Positions 22,317 through 31,000 of a stretch of DNA of 64,000 nt are shown piece by piece. The translations under genes and the position numbers were made by a program. The notes beneath the pieces were generated by a model. The model saw only the letters and a program-made list of their open reading frames with translations, was not told where the DNA came from and ran no database searches. This DNA comes from Pseudoxanthomonas gei (GTDB lineage: Bacteria; Pseudomonadota; Gammaproteobacteria; Xanthomonadales; Xanthomonadaceae). Within the stretch, counting starts at the first letter, position 1. Every line of letters begins with the position of its first letter. The stretch is taken from positions 124,001 through 188,000 of the forward strand of contig NZ_QOVG01000007.1 of the NCBI RefSeq assembly GCF_010119615.1. The letters run 5' to 3'.

Positions 22317-22370
22317 TGCTCGCCATCAACCGCTATGGCTGGCGGCAATTGTCGGCCGTGCTTGCGTAAG

Positions 22371-22389
22371 TGGTATTTCATTGGTACTT
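22371..22389 (+). promoter_or_regulatory. Predicted GntR/UTRA operator, regulator side
   Basis: TGGTATTTCATTGGTACTT, two half-sites 11 bp apart, eight bases before the regulator ATG. Together with the mirror copy 54 bases away it suggests one regulator controls zwf-pgl and itself. The closeness to the start codon suggests repression. Confidence 0.6.
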
Positions 22390-22396
22390 TCCCGAC

Positions 22397-23146
22397 ATGA
22401 CCTCTCCACTCTCCCTTGAATACCAGCGCCTGGGTGCCGTCGACACCACCCGCACTCTGGCCTATGTGCGCCTGCGCAAGGCGGTGCAGAACCTGATCGA
22501 AAGCGGGGTGCTGCAGCCCGGCCAGGCCCTGCCCAGCGAGCGCGACCTGTGCACGCAATTGTCGCTGTCCCGGGTCACGGTACGCCGCGCGCTGTCCGGC
22601 CTGGTCGAGGCGGGCCTGCTGACCCAGCGCCACGGCGCAGGCAGTTTCGTGGCCGAGCGCATCCAGCGCTCGTTCTCGCGCCTGACCAGCTTCACCGACG
22701 ACCTGCGCGAGCGCGGGCTCAATCCGCGTTCGGAGTTCTTCGACCGCAGCGTGGGCGAAGTGACCCCGGACGAGGCCATGGCCCTGAACCTGTCCCCCGG
22801 CAGCGGCGTGGTCCGCATCCACCGCGTCCGCTATGGCGGCGACTCGCCGCTGGCGGTCGAGCGCACCCTGGTGCCGCATGCGCTGCTGCCGGATCCGCTC
22901 AGCGTGGTCGATTCCCTGTACGAGGCGCTGCAGCCCCACGGCAACCGCCCGGTGCGCGCCCTGCAGCACCTGCGCGCGGTGGCCCTGGATGCGGAAACCG
23001 CGCGGCTGCTGCACCTGCCGGCCGGCAGCCCGGGGCTGCTGATCGAACGGCGCGCCTTCCTCGGCGACGGCCGGGTGGTGGAATCGACCCGCTCGTTCTA
23101 TCGCGGCGACGCCTACGATTTCGTGGCCGAACTGCACAGCGACTAG
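22397..23146 (+). CDS. GntR family transcriptional regulator with UTRA domain
   Basis: 249 residues from the ATG at 22397 (MTSPLSLEYQRLG); an in-frame GTG at 22370 would translate the operator. The N-terminal winged helix is LQPGQALPSERDLCTQLSLSRVTVRRALSGLVEAGLLTQRHGAGSFV (about 45-92). The rest is a HutC-type UTRA ligand domain (SFTDDLRERGLNPRSEF, RVRYGGDSPLAVERTLVP, ESTRSFYRGDAYDF). UTRA regulators sense small ligands, often sugar phosphates or amino sugars. Divergence from zwf-pgl implies a sugar phosphate effector, which is inference. No Shine-Dalgarno is visible. Confidence 0.88.
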   Translation: MTSPLSLEYQRLGAVDTTRTLAYVRLRKAVQNLIESGVLQPGQALPSERDLCTQLSLSRVTVRRALSGLVEAGLLTQRHGAGSFVAERIQRSFSRLTSFTDDLRERGLNPRSEFFDRSVGEVTPDEAMALNLSPGSGVVRIHRVRYGGDSPLAVERTLVPHALLPDPLSVVDSLYEALQPHGNRPVRALQHLRAVALDAETARLLHLPAGSPGLLIERRAFLGDGRVVESTRSFYRGDAYDFVAELHSD

Positions 23147-23195
23147 GCCGGCGGCGCTCGCAGGGCGTGCAGGGCGCCGGCGTTATCATCCCGGC

Positions 23196-23900
23196 ATGAC
23201 CTCCCCTCTTCCGCCCGCCCCGGTTTCACCGGCTGCACCCGCCGCGGCCGCTTTCCCGACCGCCTCGGCCACCCTCACCCTGTCCGGCCCGGCCGGCGCC
23301 CTGGAAGTGGCGGTCGACCGGCCCGACGCCGAAGTAGCGCCCTTACCGCTGACCGTGGTGCTCTGCCACCCGCTGTCCACCGAAGGCGGCAGCCTCAACA
23401 ACAAGGTGGTGACCATGGCCGCGCGCAGCCTGCGCGAGCTGGGCGCCAATACCGTGCGCTTCAATTTCCGCGGAGTCGGCGGCTCCGAAGGCAGCTTCGA
23501 CCAGGGCAATGGCGAACAACTCGACCTGCTGGCAGTGGTCGCCTGGGTACGGCAGCAGCGGCCCGATGACGACCTGTGGCTGGCCGGCTTCAGTTTCGGC
23601 GCCTACGTGTCGCTGCGGGCCAGCGACACCGTGCAGCCGGATGCGCTGATTTCCATCGCGCCGCCGGCCGGCCGCTGGGACTTCGACAGCATCGTCACCC
23701 CTACCTGCCCGTGGCTGGTGATCCAGGGCGACACCGACGAGATCGTCGACCCGCAAGCCGTCTATGCCTGGATCGACACGCTCAAGCGCAAACCCGAACT
23801 GGTGCGCATGCCCGACACCAGCCATTTCTTCCATCGCAAGCTGATCGACCTGCGCGGCGCGCTGCAGCACGGCGTCCGGCCCTGGTTGCCGCTCGCGTGA
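23196..23900 (+). CDS. Alpha/beta hydrolase (COG2945 type)
   Basis: 234 residues. After a Pro/Ala-rich N-terminus, the fold shows VVLCHPLSTEGGSLNNKVV, FNFRGVGGSEGSFD, nucleophile elbow LAGFSFGAYVS, QGDTDEIVDPQ (acid) and DTSHFFHRKL (His). The family covers small esterase-like hydrolases of unknown substrate. The stop overlaps the GTG start of zapE by three bases, so the two genes are coupled. Confidence 0.85.
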   Translation: MTSPLPPAPVSPAAPAAAAFPTASATLTLSGPAGALEVAVDRPDAEVAPLPLTVVLCHPLSTEGGSLNNKVVTMAARSLRELGANTVRFNFRGVGGSEGSFDQGNGEQLDLLAVVAWVRQQRPDDDLWLAGFSFGAYVSLRASDTVQPDALISIAPPAGRWDFDSIVTPTCPWLVIQGDTDEIVDPQAVYAWIDTLKRKPELVRMPDTSHFFHRKLIDLRGALQHGVRPWLPLA

Positions 23901-24997
23901 GTGCCACCGCAGGCCAGCCCACGCCCTCGCAGGCCTATGCGCAGGGCGCGGAACGCGGCGAGTGGCAGGACGACCCGGCCCAGCATGCGGCGCTGGCCGA
24001 ACTGGACCGCATCCACGCGGCGTTGCTGGACGCCAGCGACGTGGGCTGGCGGGAAAGGCTTTCCTTCTGGAAGAAACCCGGACCGGTGCGCGGCCTGTAT
24101 CTGTGGGGCGGGGTGGGACGCGGCAAGACCTTCCTGGTCGACCTGTTCTACGACGGCCTGCCGATCCAGCAGAAGTACCGCACCCACTTCCACCGCTTCA
24201 TGCGCGGCGTGCACGAACTCCTGCGCGAGCACGCCGGCCAGAGCGACCCGCTGGCCAGGATCGTGGAGGACTGGCGCGATGAGCTGCGCGTGCTGGTGCT
24301 GGACGAATTCTTCGTCACCGACATCGGCGATGCCATGCTGCTGGGGCGGCTGCTGGAAAAAATGTTCGCAGAGGGCGTGACCCTGGTGACCACCTCCAAC
24401 ACCGCACCCGAAAACCTCTACCTGCACGGCCTGCAGCGCGAGAGCTTCGTACCGGCCATCGCCCTGCTGCAGCAGTATTGCGTTCCGCTGCATGCCGGCG
24501 GCGAGGAAGACTACCGGCTGCGCGCGCTGACCCGCTCGCCGGTGTATCGCACGCCGCTGGACGGCCAATCCGATGCCTGGCTGGGCGAACGCTGGCATGA
24601 GCTCAGCGGCCTGGCGGAAAAACGCGGCAACATCGAGATCGAATCGCGCCGCATCCCGGTGCGCGCGCGCGGCAAGAGCATCGTCTGGTTCGATTTCGCT
24701 GCCCTGTGCGAGGGTCCGCGCGGCACCAGCGATTACATCGAAGTGGCGCGCGAGTTCAACACCGTGCTGCTGGGCGGAATTCCCGCTTTCGACCGCAACA
24801 ACGAGGACGCCGCGCGGCGTTTCGTCAACCTGGTCGACGAGCTGTACGACCGCCACGTCAACCTGGTGTGCACCGCCGCCAACGAAGCCACCACGCTGTA
24901 TTCCGGCGCGCGCCTGCAGGGCGCCTTCGAGCGCACCTCCTCGCGCCTGATCGAGATGCAGAGCGCGGACTACCTGGCCTCGCAGCACAAGGCCTGA
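23897..24997 (+). CDS. zapE: Cell division protein ZapE (AFG1-like ATPase)
   Basis: 366 residues from a GTG at 23897 whose last two bases belong to the TGA of the previous gene. Walker A GGVGRGKTFL (71-80), Walker B LVLDEFFVTD (about 134), sensor-like TSNTAPENLY. The final block TSDYIEVAREFNTVLLGGIP and LVDELYDRHVNLV are AFG1 signatures. ZapE is a P-loop ATPase that associates with the Z-ring late in division in E. coli, and it influences ubiquinone synthesis. Length matches the E. coli protein (375). Confidence 0.93.
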   Translation: MSATAGQPTPSQAYAQGAERGEWQDDPAQHAALAELDRIHAALLDASDVGWRERLSFWKKPGPVRGLYLWGGVGRGKTFLVDLFYDGLPIQQKYRTHFHRFMRGVHELLREHAGQSDPLARIVEDWRDELRVLVLDEFFVTDIGDAMLLGRLLEKMFAEGVTLVTTSNTAPENLYLHGLQRESFVPAIALLQQYCVPLHAGGEEDYRLRALTRSPVYRTPLDGQSDAWLGERWHELSGLAEKRGNIEIESRRIPVRARGKSIVWFDFAALCEGPRGTSDYIEVAREFNTVLLGGIPAFDRNNEDAARRFVNLVDELYDRHVNLVCTAANEATTLYSGARLQGAFERTSSRLIEMQSADYLASQHKA

Positions 24998-25014
24998 GCG
25001 TGCCCTGACGGAAC

Positions 25015-25042
25015 GCAGGAGCGGGCCTTGCCCGCGGCGTTC
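25015..25042. repeat. Single REP-like palindrome, GGAGCGGGCC variant
   Basis: GCAGGAGCGGGCCTTGCCCG with inner GCGGGC/GCCCGC pairing, in the gap between the convergent zapE and RNB genes. A near copy occurs at 58323-58348. Confidence 0.6.
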
Positions 25043-25090
25043 CTCTTCTTCGCTGCAGGTCCTAGCAAGGAAAACCTTGGGAGCCTGCAA

Positions 25091-26527
25091 TCACTCCGCG
25101 AGTTCAAACCGGATCCTGCGCGTAGCCGGATCCGCTTCGACCAGACGCACCCTGACCTGTTCGCCCAGCGGCAACGCATGGGTGGCATCGACACGCGCCA
25201 GGATCGCCGGCTCGCGCAGCATCACCTCGCCCTGCCGAGGCTCTTTCCTGTCGATCTCGACGATCGCGCCTTCGAAGACCTCGCCGACCCGCGAAGCCAG
25301 CGCCGCTGCTTCGGCCAGATCGAGGACCGCGTTCTCATAGCGGCTGGCGCGGCGCGCGGATTCCTGCATGGTCGCCGGCAATGCGGGCAGCGCGTCCAGC
25401 ACCCATTGCGGCACCGGCGTGCCGCCGCACAGGGCAAGGCAGGTCTCGCCGGTGTAGCGATCGACCAGTCGCCGCAGCGGCGCGGTGACGTGGGTGTATT
25501 GCGCGGCAAGCGCCGAATGCTGCGAGTGTTCCGGCACCGCGCCGTCGAAAGCCACGTAACCGGCGCCGCGCAGCACTGAGGTGCATGCGGTCATCATCGC
25601 CACGTCGCGCGGATTGGCCGGATCCAGCGAACGGATGAAATCCGGGTAGTTGCGCGATTGCGGCCAGTCGACGCCCAGCGCTCGCGCCGTGCGATGCAGC
25701 CGCGCCAGATCGCGCGGGTCGGCGTCGGGCAGGGTGCGCAGCAGGCCGACGCCGTGCTCCACCATGAGATGTGCGGCGGCCATGCCGGTGAGCAGGGAAA
25801 TCTGCTCGTTCCAGTCCTCGACCGGATGACGCGCGCGGAACTCCAGCGTCCAGCGGCCTTCCTCCACGCGGACCTCCTGCTCCGGCAGTGGCAGGCTGAC
25901 TCCGCCGCGACGTTGTTCGCGCTGCTTGCGCAGCGTGCCGATCTCGCGCAGCACCGCCCACATCGGTCCGGCCGTGCCGGCATCTATCTGCCGCTGCACG
26001 CCGGCGTAGTCGAGCTTGGCCCGGCTCCTGATCCGCGCACGGCGCACGTCGACCGCGACGCCCTCGCCGCTGGCGTCCAGCTCGATGGTCCACAGCAGCG
26101 CCGGCCTCACCTGGTCCGGCAACAGCGAGGCCGCGTCCTCCGACAGGATCCTGGGATGCAGCGGCACCTTGGCGTCGGCGCCATACAGGGTTTCGCCGCG
26201 GCGATGCGCTTCGAGGTCGATCGCATCGCCAGCAGCGACGAATGCGGCGACATCGGCGATCGCGTAGTGCACGCGATAACCCTGGCCACTGCGCTCGACG
26301 AACATGGCCTGGTCCAGGTCCATCGCATCGGGGGGATCGATGGTGACGAACTCGATGCCGGTGCGGTCCTCGTCCGGCCAGCGCGGGTTGGCCGCAGCGA
26401 CAACGGCCGCCTGCTCGACTTCCGGCGGAAACTCCGATGGCAGGCCGAGCTCACGCTGCAGCCCGGCCATGCCGCTGGCCAGCGCCGCTTGCTGGGTCGG
26501 CAGGTGCAGCCGGCGTGTCGTGGTCAT
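25091..26527 (-). CDS. RNB-domain exoribonuclease
   Basis: 478 residues from the ATG at 26527; the upstream open frame crosses the intergenic region and riboswitch and is not coding. The RNB catalytic core starts at FVTIDPPDAMDLDQAM (60-75). Three of the four active-site Asp are present (D64, D70, D72) but the fourth is Gln73, as in a short RNase II subfamily known also from actinobacteria. IADVAAFVAAGDAIDLEA, LHPRILSEDAASLLPDQVRPAL and THVTAPLRRLVDRY follow. The protein is shorter than RNase II or RNase R (644-813), and N-terminal cold-shock domains are absent. An S1-like strand set may end the protein. Expected activity: 3'-5' RNA degradation. Confidence 0.85.
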   Translation of the reverse strand: MTTTRRLHLPTQQAALASGMAGLQRELGLPSEFPPEVEQAAVVAAANPRWPDEDRTGIEFVTIDPPDAMDLDQAMFVERSGQGYRVHYAIADVAAFVAAGDAIDLEAHRRGETLYGADAKVPLHPRILSEDAASLLPDQVRPALLWTIELDASGEGVAVDVRRARIRSRAKLDYAGVQRQIDAGTAGPMWAVLREIGTLRKQREQRRGGVSLPLPEQEVRVEEGRWTLEFRARHPVEDWNEQISLLTGMAAAHLMVEHGVGLLRTLPDADPRDLARLHRTARALGVDWPQSRNYPDFIRSLDPANPRDVAMMTACTSVLRGAGYVAFDGAVPEHSQHSALAAQYTHVTAPLRRLVDRYTGETCLALCGGTPVPQWVLDALPALPATMQESARRASRYENAVLDLAEAAALASRVGEVFEGAIVEIDRKEPRQGEVMLREPAILARVDATHALPLGEQVRVRLVEADPATRRIRFELAE

Positions 26528-26729
26528 CGATGCGTCCCGCTCCTGGTTGTCCTCGATTCTAGTCGGGCGGTCCGGTTTCGCTGTCGCGGTCCGGCAAGAC
26601 CTCCGCAGACTGGAGCCGCATTCCGGTTCCACGGCCAGGGTCCGCGCGCACGCTGGCGTGAAACCAGAAAGGCCGGCGCAGGCCTTGGAATCAGAATCTG
26701 GGACAGCCGCGCTATTTCCATATGTAGCG

Positions 26730-26758
26730 TTGACGTATCCAGCCGACCCCATTATGTT
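26730..26758 (+). promoter_or_regulatory. Sigma-70 promoter of the nrd operon
   Basis: TTGACG (26730-26735), 17 bases, TATGTT (26753-26758). It lies just before the cobalamin riboswitch, with the expected start near 26765. It is the best sigma-70 match seen in the window. Confidence 0.7.
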
Positions 26759-26767
26759 GTGGTCGTC

Positions 26768-26943
26768 GGTTCTGTTGGCTCGCATCAACGGATGAAAAGG
26801 GAAGCCGGTTCGAATCCGGCACTGCCCCGCAGCGGTATGTGGAAACGAACCCGTCATTGGCACTGAGGCATCGACCTTGGGAAGCGACGGGCTAGGAGGA
26901 AGGCACAGGCCTTTCGCGTCCACGAGTCCGAAGACCTGCCGAC
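26768..26943 (+). ncRNA. Adenosylcobalamin (B12) riboswitch
   Basis: Conserved cobalamin-aptamer elements occur in the right order. GGGAAGCCGGTTCGAATCCG with CTGCCCCGCAGCGGTA is at 26798-26837, GGCACTG at 26859-26865, GGGAAGCGACGGGCTAGGAGG near 26879-26899, and the closing GTCCGAAGACCTGCC at 26926-26940. It sits in the 5' leader of nrdA. The leader continues for 186 bases to the start codon with a GC-rich hairpin (CCGCGCG at 26946-26952 pairing with 26961-26967). No U-tract follows, so control is more likely at translation initiation or by Rho. B12 binding is expected to lower expression of this B12-independent reductase. Confidence 0.93.
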
Positions 26944-27128
26944 AGCCGCGCGAAGCACACCGCGCGGTGCCGGCCGCGGAATCTCCGGGGGGAGAAAGGC
27001 TGGTGACGCACTGCATGGCGACGATTGTCGCGGTGCCTGCGACGCCGTCTTCCCATCCTGCGATTGCACGAGGCCTGCGCTGCCTGCGAGGGACGGGCCG
27101 CTGCGTGCATCACGATGGGAGACACCCT

Positions 27129-29558
27129 TTGACCCACAACGACGATTCACTCGCCGCGGCAACTGACGACACCTCTTTTCTGCTTACCCCGCCGCCCACC
27201 GCCACCGCGATGAGCGTGACCAAGCGCAATGGCCGCCAGGAGCCGGTCGACCTCAACAAGATCGTGCGCGCGGTGCAGCGCAACTGCGAGGGCCTGCACG
27301 CCATCGACCCGATGCGCGTGGCCACGCGCACCATCTCCGGCCTGTACGACGGCGCCACCACGCGCGAGCTGGATGAACTCTCCATCCGCACCGCCGCGCT
27401 GCTGACCGCCGAGGAACCCGAATACAGCCGCCTGGCCGCGCGCCTGCTGGCCGACACCATTGGCAAGGAAGTCACCGGCCAGGAAATCCACGCCTTCTCG
27501 CAATCGATCCAGCGTGGCCACGAGGTCGGCCTGATCAACGACCGCCTGCTCGAGTTCGTGCAGACCAACGCGCGCAAGTTGAACGATGCGCTGGATGGAT
27601 CGCTGGACCGGCGCTTCGACTACTTCGGCCTGCGCACGCTGTACGACCGCTACCTGCTGCGCCACCCGCATACGCGCAAGGTCATCGAAACCCCGCAGCA
27701 GTTCTTCCTGCGCATCGCCTGCGCGCTGAGCGAGGACGTGCCCGAAGCGCTGGCGCTGTACCGGCGCATGGGCAACCTGGACTACCTGCCCAGCTCGCCG
27801 ACCCTGTTCAATGCCGGCACCACCCATGAGCAGTTGTCGAGCTGCTTCCTGCTCGACTCGCCCCTGGATTCGCTGGAGTCGATCTACCAGAAGTACGGCG
27901 ACATCGCCCAGCTCTCGAAATTCAGCGGTGGCATCGGCGTCAGCTTCACCCGCGTGCGTTCGCGCGGCTCGCTGATCAGGTCGACCAACGGCCATTCCAA
28001 CGGCATCGTGCCGTGGCTGAAGACGCTGGATTCCTCGGTGGCGGCGGTCAACCAGGGCGGCAAGCGCAAGGGCGCGGCCTGCGTGTACCTGGAGCCCTGG
28101 CACGCGGACGTGGAGGAATTCCTGGAGCTGCGCGACAACACCGGCGACGATGCACGGCGCACGCACAACCTCAACCTGGCGAACTGGATTCCCGATCTTT
28201 TCATGCAGCGCGTGGAGGCCGACGCCGACTGGTCGTTGTTCGATCCGCGCGTGGTGCCGGAATTCACCGACCTGTTCGGCGCCGATTTCGAGCGCGCCTA
28301 CGCGCAGGCCGAACTGCAGGGCAAGGCGCTGAAGTCGATCAAGGCCAGGGAGCTGTACGGCCGGATGATGCGCACCCTGGCCCAGACCGGCAACGGCTGG
28401 ATGACCTTCAAGGACAAGTGCAACCGCGCCAGCAACCAGACCGCCAAGGCCGGCAACGTCATCCACCTCTCCAACCTGTGCACCGAGATCCTGGAAGTCA
28501 CTTCCGATGGCGAGACCGCGGTGTGCAACCTGGGTTCGATCAACCTCAGCCACCACCTGGAGGAGAGCCTCGACGACAGAACTCCGGCATTCGATTTCGA
28601 CAAGCTCGCCGAGACCGTGCGCCTGGCCGTGCGCCAGCTGGACCGGGTGATCGACCTGAATTTCTATCCGATCGAAACCGCGCGCCGCGGCAACCTGCGC
28701 TGGCGCCCGGTCGGGCTGGGCGTGATGGGACTGCAGGACGTGTTCTTCAAGCTGCGCCTGCCGTTCGACAGCGCAGGTGCGCGCGCCCTGTCGGCCAGGA
28801 TCGCCGAGGCCATCTACTACCACGCGCTGGAAACCTCGGTGGAGCTGGCCGAGGAACGCGGCCGCCATCCTTCGTTCGCCGATACGCGCGCAGCCAGCGG
28901 CGAGTTGCAGTTCGACGCCTGGGGCGTGGTGCCCGGCGACGGCGATCGCTGGGAAACCCTGCGCGAACGCATCAAGGAAAGCGGCCTGCGCAACTCGCTG
29001 CTGATCGCCATCGCCCCCACCGCCACCATCGCGTCCATCGCCGGCTGCTACGAATGCGTGGAACCGCAGACCAGCAACCTGTTCAAGCGCGAGACCCTGT
29101 CGGGCGACTTCCTGCAGGTCAACCGCTACCTGGTTGTCGAACTGAAGAAGCTGGGCCTGTGGACGCCGGAAGTGCGCGACGAGATCAAGCAGGCCGAGGG
29201 TTCGATCCAGAACATCGCCCGCATTCCGCAGGCCCTGCGCGAGATCTACCGCACCACCTGGGAAGTGCCGATGCGTTCGCTGATCGACATGGCCGCCGGC
29301 CGCGGCGCCTTCATCGACCAGTCCGCTTCGCTCAACCTTTTCATGGAGAGCCCGAGCATCGGCGCCATGTCGTCCATGTACATGTACGCCTGGAAGCAGG
29401 GCATCAAGACCACCTATTACCTGCGCTCGCGGCCGGCGACCAGGATCGCCAAGACCACGCTGGGCAATGCGGCGGCCGAAGCGCCGCCGACGTACACGCC
29501 GGTCGAAGCGGTGAGCTGCTCGCTGGAGAATCCGGAGAGCTGCGAGGCCTGCCAATAA
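27129..29558 (+). CDS. nrdA: Class Ia ribonucleoside-diphosphate reductase alpha subunit
   Basis: 809 residues from a TTG at 27129, chosen for the GGGAGA ribosome site six bases upstream; the frame stays open to 26877 but that DNA is riboswitch leader. An ATP-cone lies at about 28-115 (MSVTKRNGR). Active-site parts are present: QLSSCFLLDSPLDS (first redox Cys), NLCTEI (Asn, radical Cys, Glu), TAVCNLGSINLS (second redox Cys), and TTYYLRSRP with the radical-transfer Tyr pair. The C-terminus SCEACQ carries the swinging Cys pair. It reduces ribonucleoside diphosphates with NrdB. Gene order is nrdA, a small KTSC-like gene, nrdB. Confidence 0.96.
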   Translation: MTHNDDSLAAATDDTSFLLTPPPTATAMSVTKRNGRQEPVDLNKIVRAVQRNCEGLHAIDPMRVATRTISGLYDGATTRELDELSIRTAALLTAEEPEYSRLAARLLADTIGKEVTGQEIHAFSQSIQRGHEVGLINDRLLEFVQTNARKLNDALDGSLDRRFDYFGLRTLYDRYLLRHPHTRKVIETPQQFFLRIACALSEDVPEALALYRRMGNLDYLPSSPTLFNAGTTHEQLSSCFLLDSPLDSLESIYQKYGDIAQLSKFSGGIGVSFTRVRSRGSLIRSTNGHSNGIVPWLKTLDSSVAAVNQGGKRKGAACVYLEPWHADVEEFLELRDNTGDDARRTHNLNLANWIPDLFMQRVEADADWSLFDPRVVPEFTDLFGADFERAYAQAELQGKALKSIKARELYGRMMRTLAQTGNGWMTFKDKCNRASNQTAKAGNVIHLSNLCTEILEVTSDGETAVCNLGSINLSHHLEESLDDRTPAFDFDKLAETVRLAVRQLDRVIDLNFYPIETARRGNLRWRPVGLGVMGLQDVFFKLRLPFDSAGARALSARIAEAIYYHALETSVELAEERGRHPSFADTRAASGELQFDAWGVVPGDGDRWETLRERIKESGLRNSLLIAIAPTATIASIAGCYECVEPQTSNLFKRETLSGDFLQVNRYLVVELKKLGLWTPEVRDEIKQAEGSIQNIARIPQALREIYRTTWEVPMRSLIDMAAGRGAFIDQSASLNLFMESPSIGAMSSMYMYAWKQGIKTTYYLRSRPATRIAKTTLGNAAAEAPPTYTPVEAVSCSLENPESCEACQ

Positions 29559-29577
29559 CCTGCAACGGGAGGCGGTG

Positions 29578-29799
29578 ATGGAACGCTACGGAAACCTGGC
29601 GGGCGATTCGGGCGTGGTGGCCTATGCCATCACCGCCCGGTCGATCCTGGTGAAGTTCGCCGGCTCCGACCGCCTCTACGAATACAGCCATGCCAGCGCC
29701 GGCAAGGCCCACGTGGAAACCATGAAGCGGCTGGCCCAGGCCGGCCGCGGACTCAGTACCTACATCTCCCGACACGTCGCCGACGATTACGTCCGCTAA
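29578..29799 (+). CDS. Small KTSC-like domain protein in the nrd operon
   Basis: 73 residues from the ATG at 29578, with GGGAGG five bases upstream; a GTG directly before it is too close to that site. The pattern VVAYAITARSILVKFAGSDRLYEY followed by LAQAGRGLSTYISRHVADDY resembles the KTSC fold (short beta sheet, YxY strand, A.S.G...I motif). KTSC domains are found alone or with nucleic-acid enzymes; function unknown. It lies 19 bases after nrdA and 11 before nrdB, so it is certainly co-expressed with the reductase and may be a subunit-specific accessory factor (inference). Confidence 0.75.
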   Translation: MERYGNLAGDSGVVAYAITARSILVKFAGSDRLYEYSHASAGKAHVETMKRLAQAGRGLSTYISRHVADDYVR

Positions 29800-29810
29800 C
29801 TGGAACCTGC

Positions 29811-30830
29811 ATGACCCACGCACCCCGGCAACTGTTGCTCGACCCCGGCTTCGAACTGACCCTGCGCCCGATGCGCTACCCGCAGTTCTACGAGATGTAC
29901 CGCGACGCCATCCGCAACACCTGGACGGTGGAGGAAGTGGATTTCGCGCTGGACACCAGCGACCTGCAGAACAAGTTCGGCCCGGCCGAGCGGCACCTGG
30001 TCGAACGCCTGATCGCGTTCTTCGCCACCGGCGATTCGATCGTTTCCAACAACTTGGTGCTGAACCTGTACCAGCACATCAATGCGCCCGAGGCGCGCAT
30101 GTACCTGTCGCGGCAGCTGTACGAGGAAGCGCTGCACGTGCAGTTCTACCTGACCCTGCTGGACACCTACCTGCCCGACCCCAACGAGCGCGCCAAGGCT
30201 TTCGCCGCGGTGGAGAACATCCCGTCCATCAGGCGCAAGGCCGAGTTCTGTTTCAAGTGGATCGATTCATTGCAGGGCATCCAGCGCATCGAGACGCGCG
30301 AGCAGCGTCGCCAGTTCCTGCTCAACCTGGTCTGCTTCGCCGGCTGCATCGAGGGCCTGTTCTTCTTCGGCGCGTTCGCCTACGTGTACTACCTGCGTTC
30401 GCGCGGCCTGCTGCACGGGCTGGCCAGCGGCACCAACTGGGTGTTCCGCGACGAAAGCGCGCACATGGCCTTCGCCTTCGAAGTCATACGCACCGCGCGC
30501 GAGGAGGAGCCCGACCTGTTCGACGATGACCTCAAGGCCCAAGTCGTGCAGATGATGACCGAGGCGGTGGACTGTGAAGTCGCCTTCGCCGAGGACACCC
30601 TGAGCGGCGGCGTGGCCGGACTGTCGATCCGCGACATGCGCCAGTACCTGGAATACTGCGCCGACCAGCGCATGGCCCAGCTGGGCATGCCGAAGCATTT
30701 CGGCAGCAGCAATCCCTTCCCCTTCATGGATCTGCAGGACGTGCAGGAACTGACCAACTTCTTCGAGCGTCGCGTGTCGGCCTACCAGGTCGGCGTGCAG
30801 GGCGAGGTCGGCTTCGACCACGCGTTCTGA
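29811..30830 (+). CDS. nrdB: Class Ia ribonucleoside-diphosphate reductase beta subunit
   Basis: 339 residues. Ferritin-like fold with metal ligands D75 (ATGDSIVS), E106 and H109 (YEEALHVQFY), then CIEGLFF and RDESAHMAF. Tyr113 is in the radical position (four after the His), so this is a Tyr-radical class Ia protein and not the Mn/Fe class Ic type. It supplies the radical to NrdA. It is the third gene of the riboswitch-controlled operon. The C-terminal tail GVQGEVGFDHAF should dock on NrdA. Confidence 0.96.
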   Translation: MTHAPRQLLLDPGFELTLRPMRYPQFYEMYRDAIRNTWTVEEVDFALDTSDLQNKFGPAERHLVERLIAFFATGDSIVSNNLVLNLYQHINAPEARMYLSRQLYEEALHVQFYLTLLDTYLPDPNERAKAFAAVENIPSIRRKAEFCFKWIDSLQGIQRIETREQRRQFLLNLVCFAGCIEGLFFFGAFAYVYYLRSRGLLHGLASGTNWVFRDESAHMAFAFEVIRTAREEEPDLFDDDLKAQVVQMMTEAVDCEVAFAEDTLSGGVAGLSIRDMRQYLEYCADQRMAQLGMPKHFGSSNPFPFMDLQDVQELTNFFERRVSAYQVGVQGEVGFDHAF

Positions 30831-31000
30831 TCTGCCTGCGCCGGTCTTGGGGCGCAGTCATGGTCCATCACGGTGGAGGCAAGGAAGCAGGTCGCGCCGG
30901 GCGCGACTGCCGGTCGATTGGCAGCGGATGTAGCGGTCCGTTATGGTGGGGCAGGGGCGACGCCAGGCACCGGTCCGGTGCCGTCGACAGGGGGAACACC

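Noticed and set aside
22261-22396. Longer N-termini of zwf and the GntR gene starting MVFRWYFP / MVFHWYFP
   Set aside because: The similar peptides are the two operator copies read in translation, not coding sequence.
26857-26875. Second sigma-54-like TTGGCACTGAGGCATC
   Set aside because: Lies in the riboswitch GGCACTG box and lacks GC at the right spacing.
26877-27128. N-terminal extension of nrdA by 84 codons
   Set aside because: It would translate the end of the riboswitch and a GC-rich leader. The TTG at 27129 has a well-placed GGGAGA.
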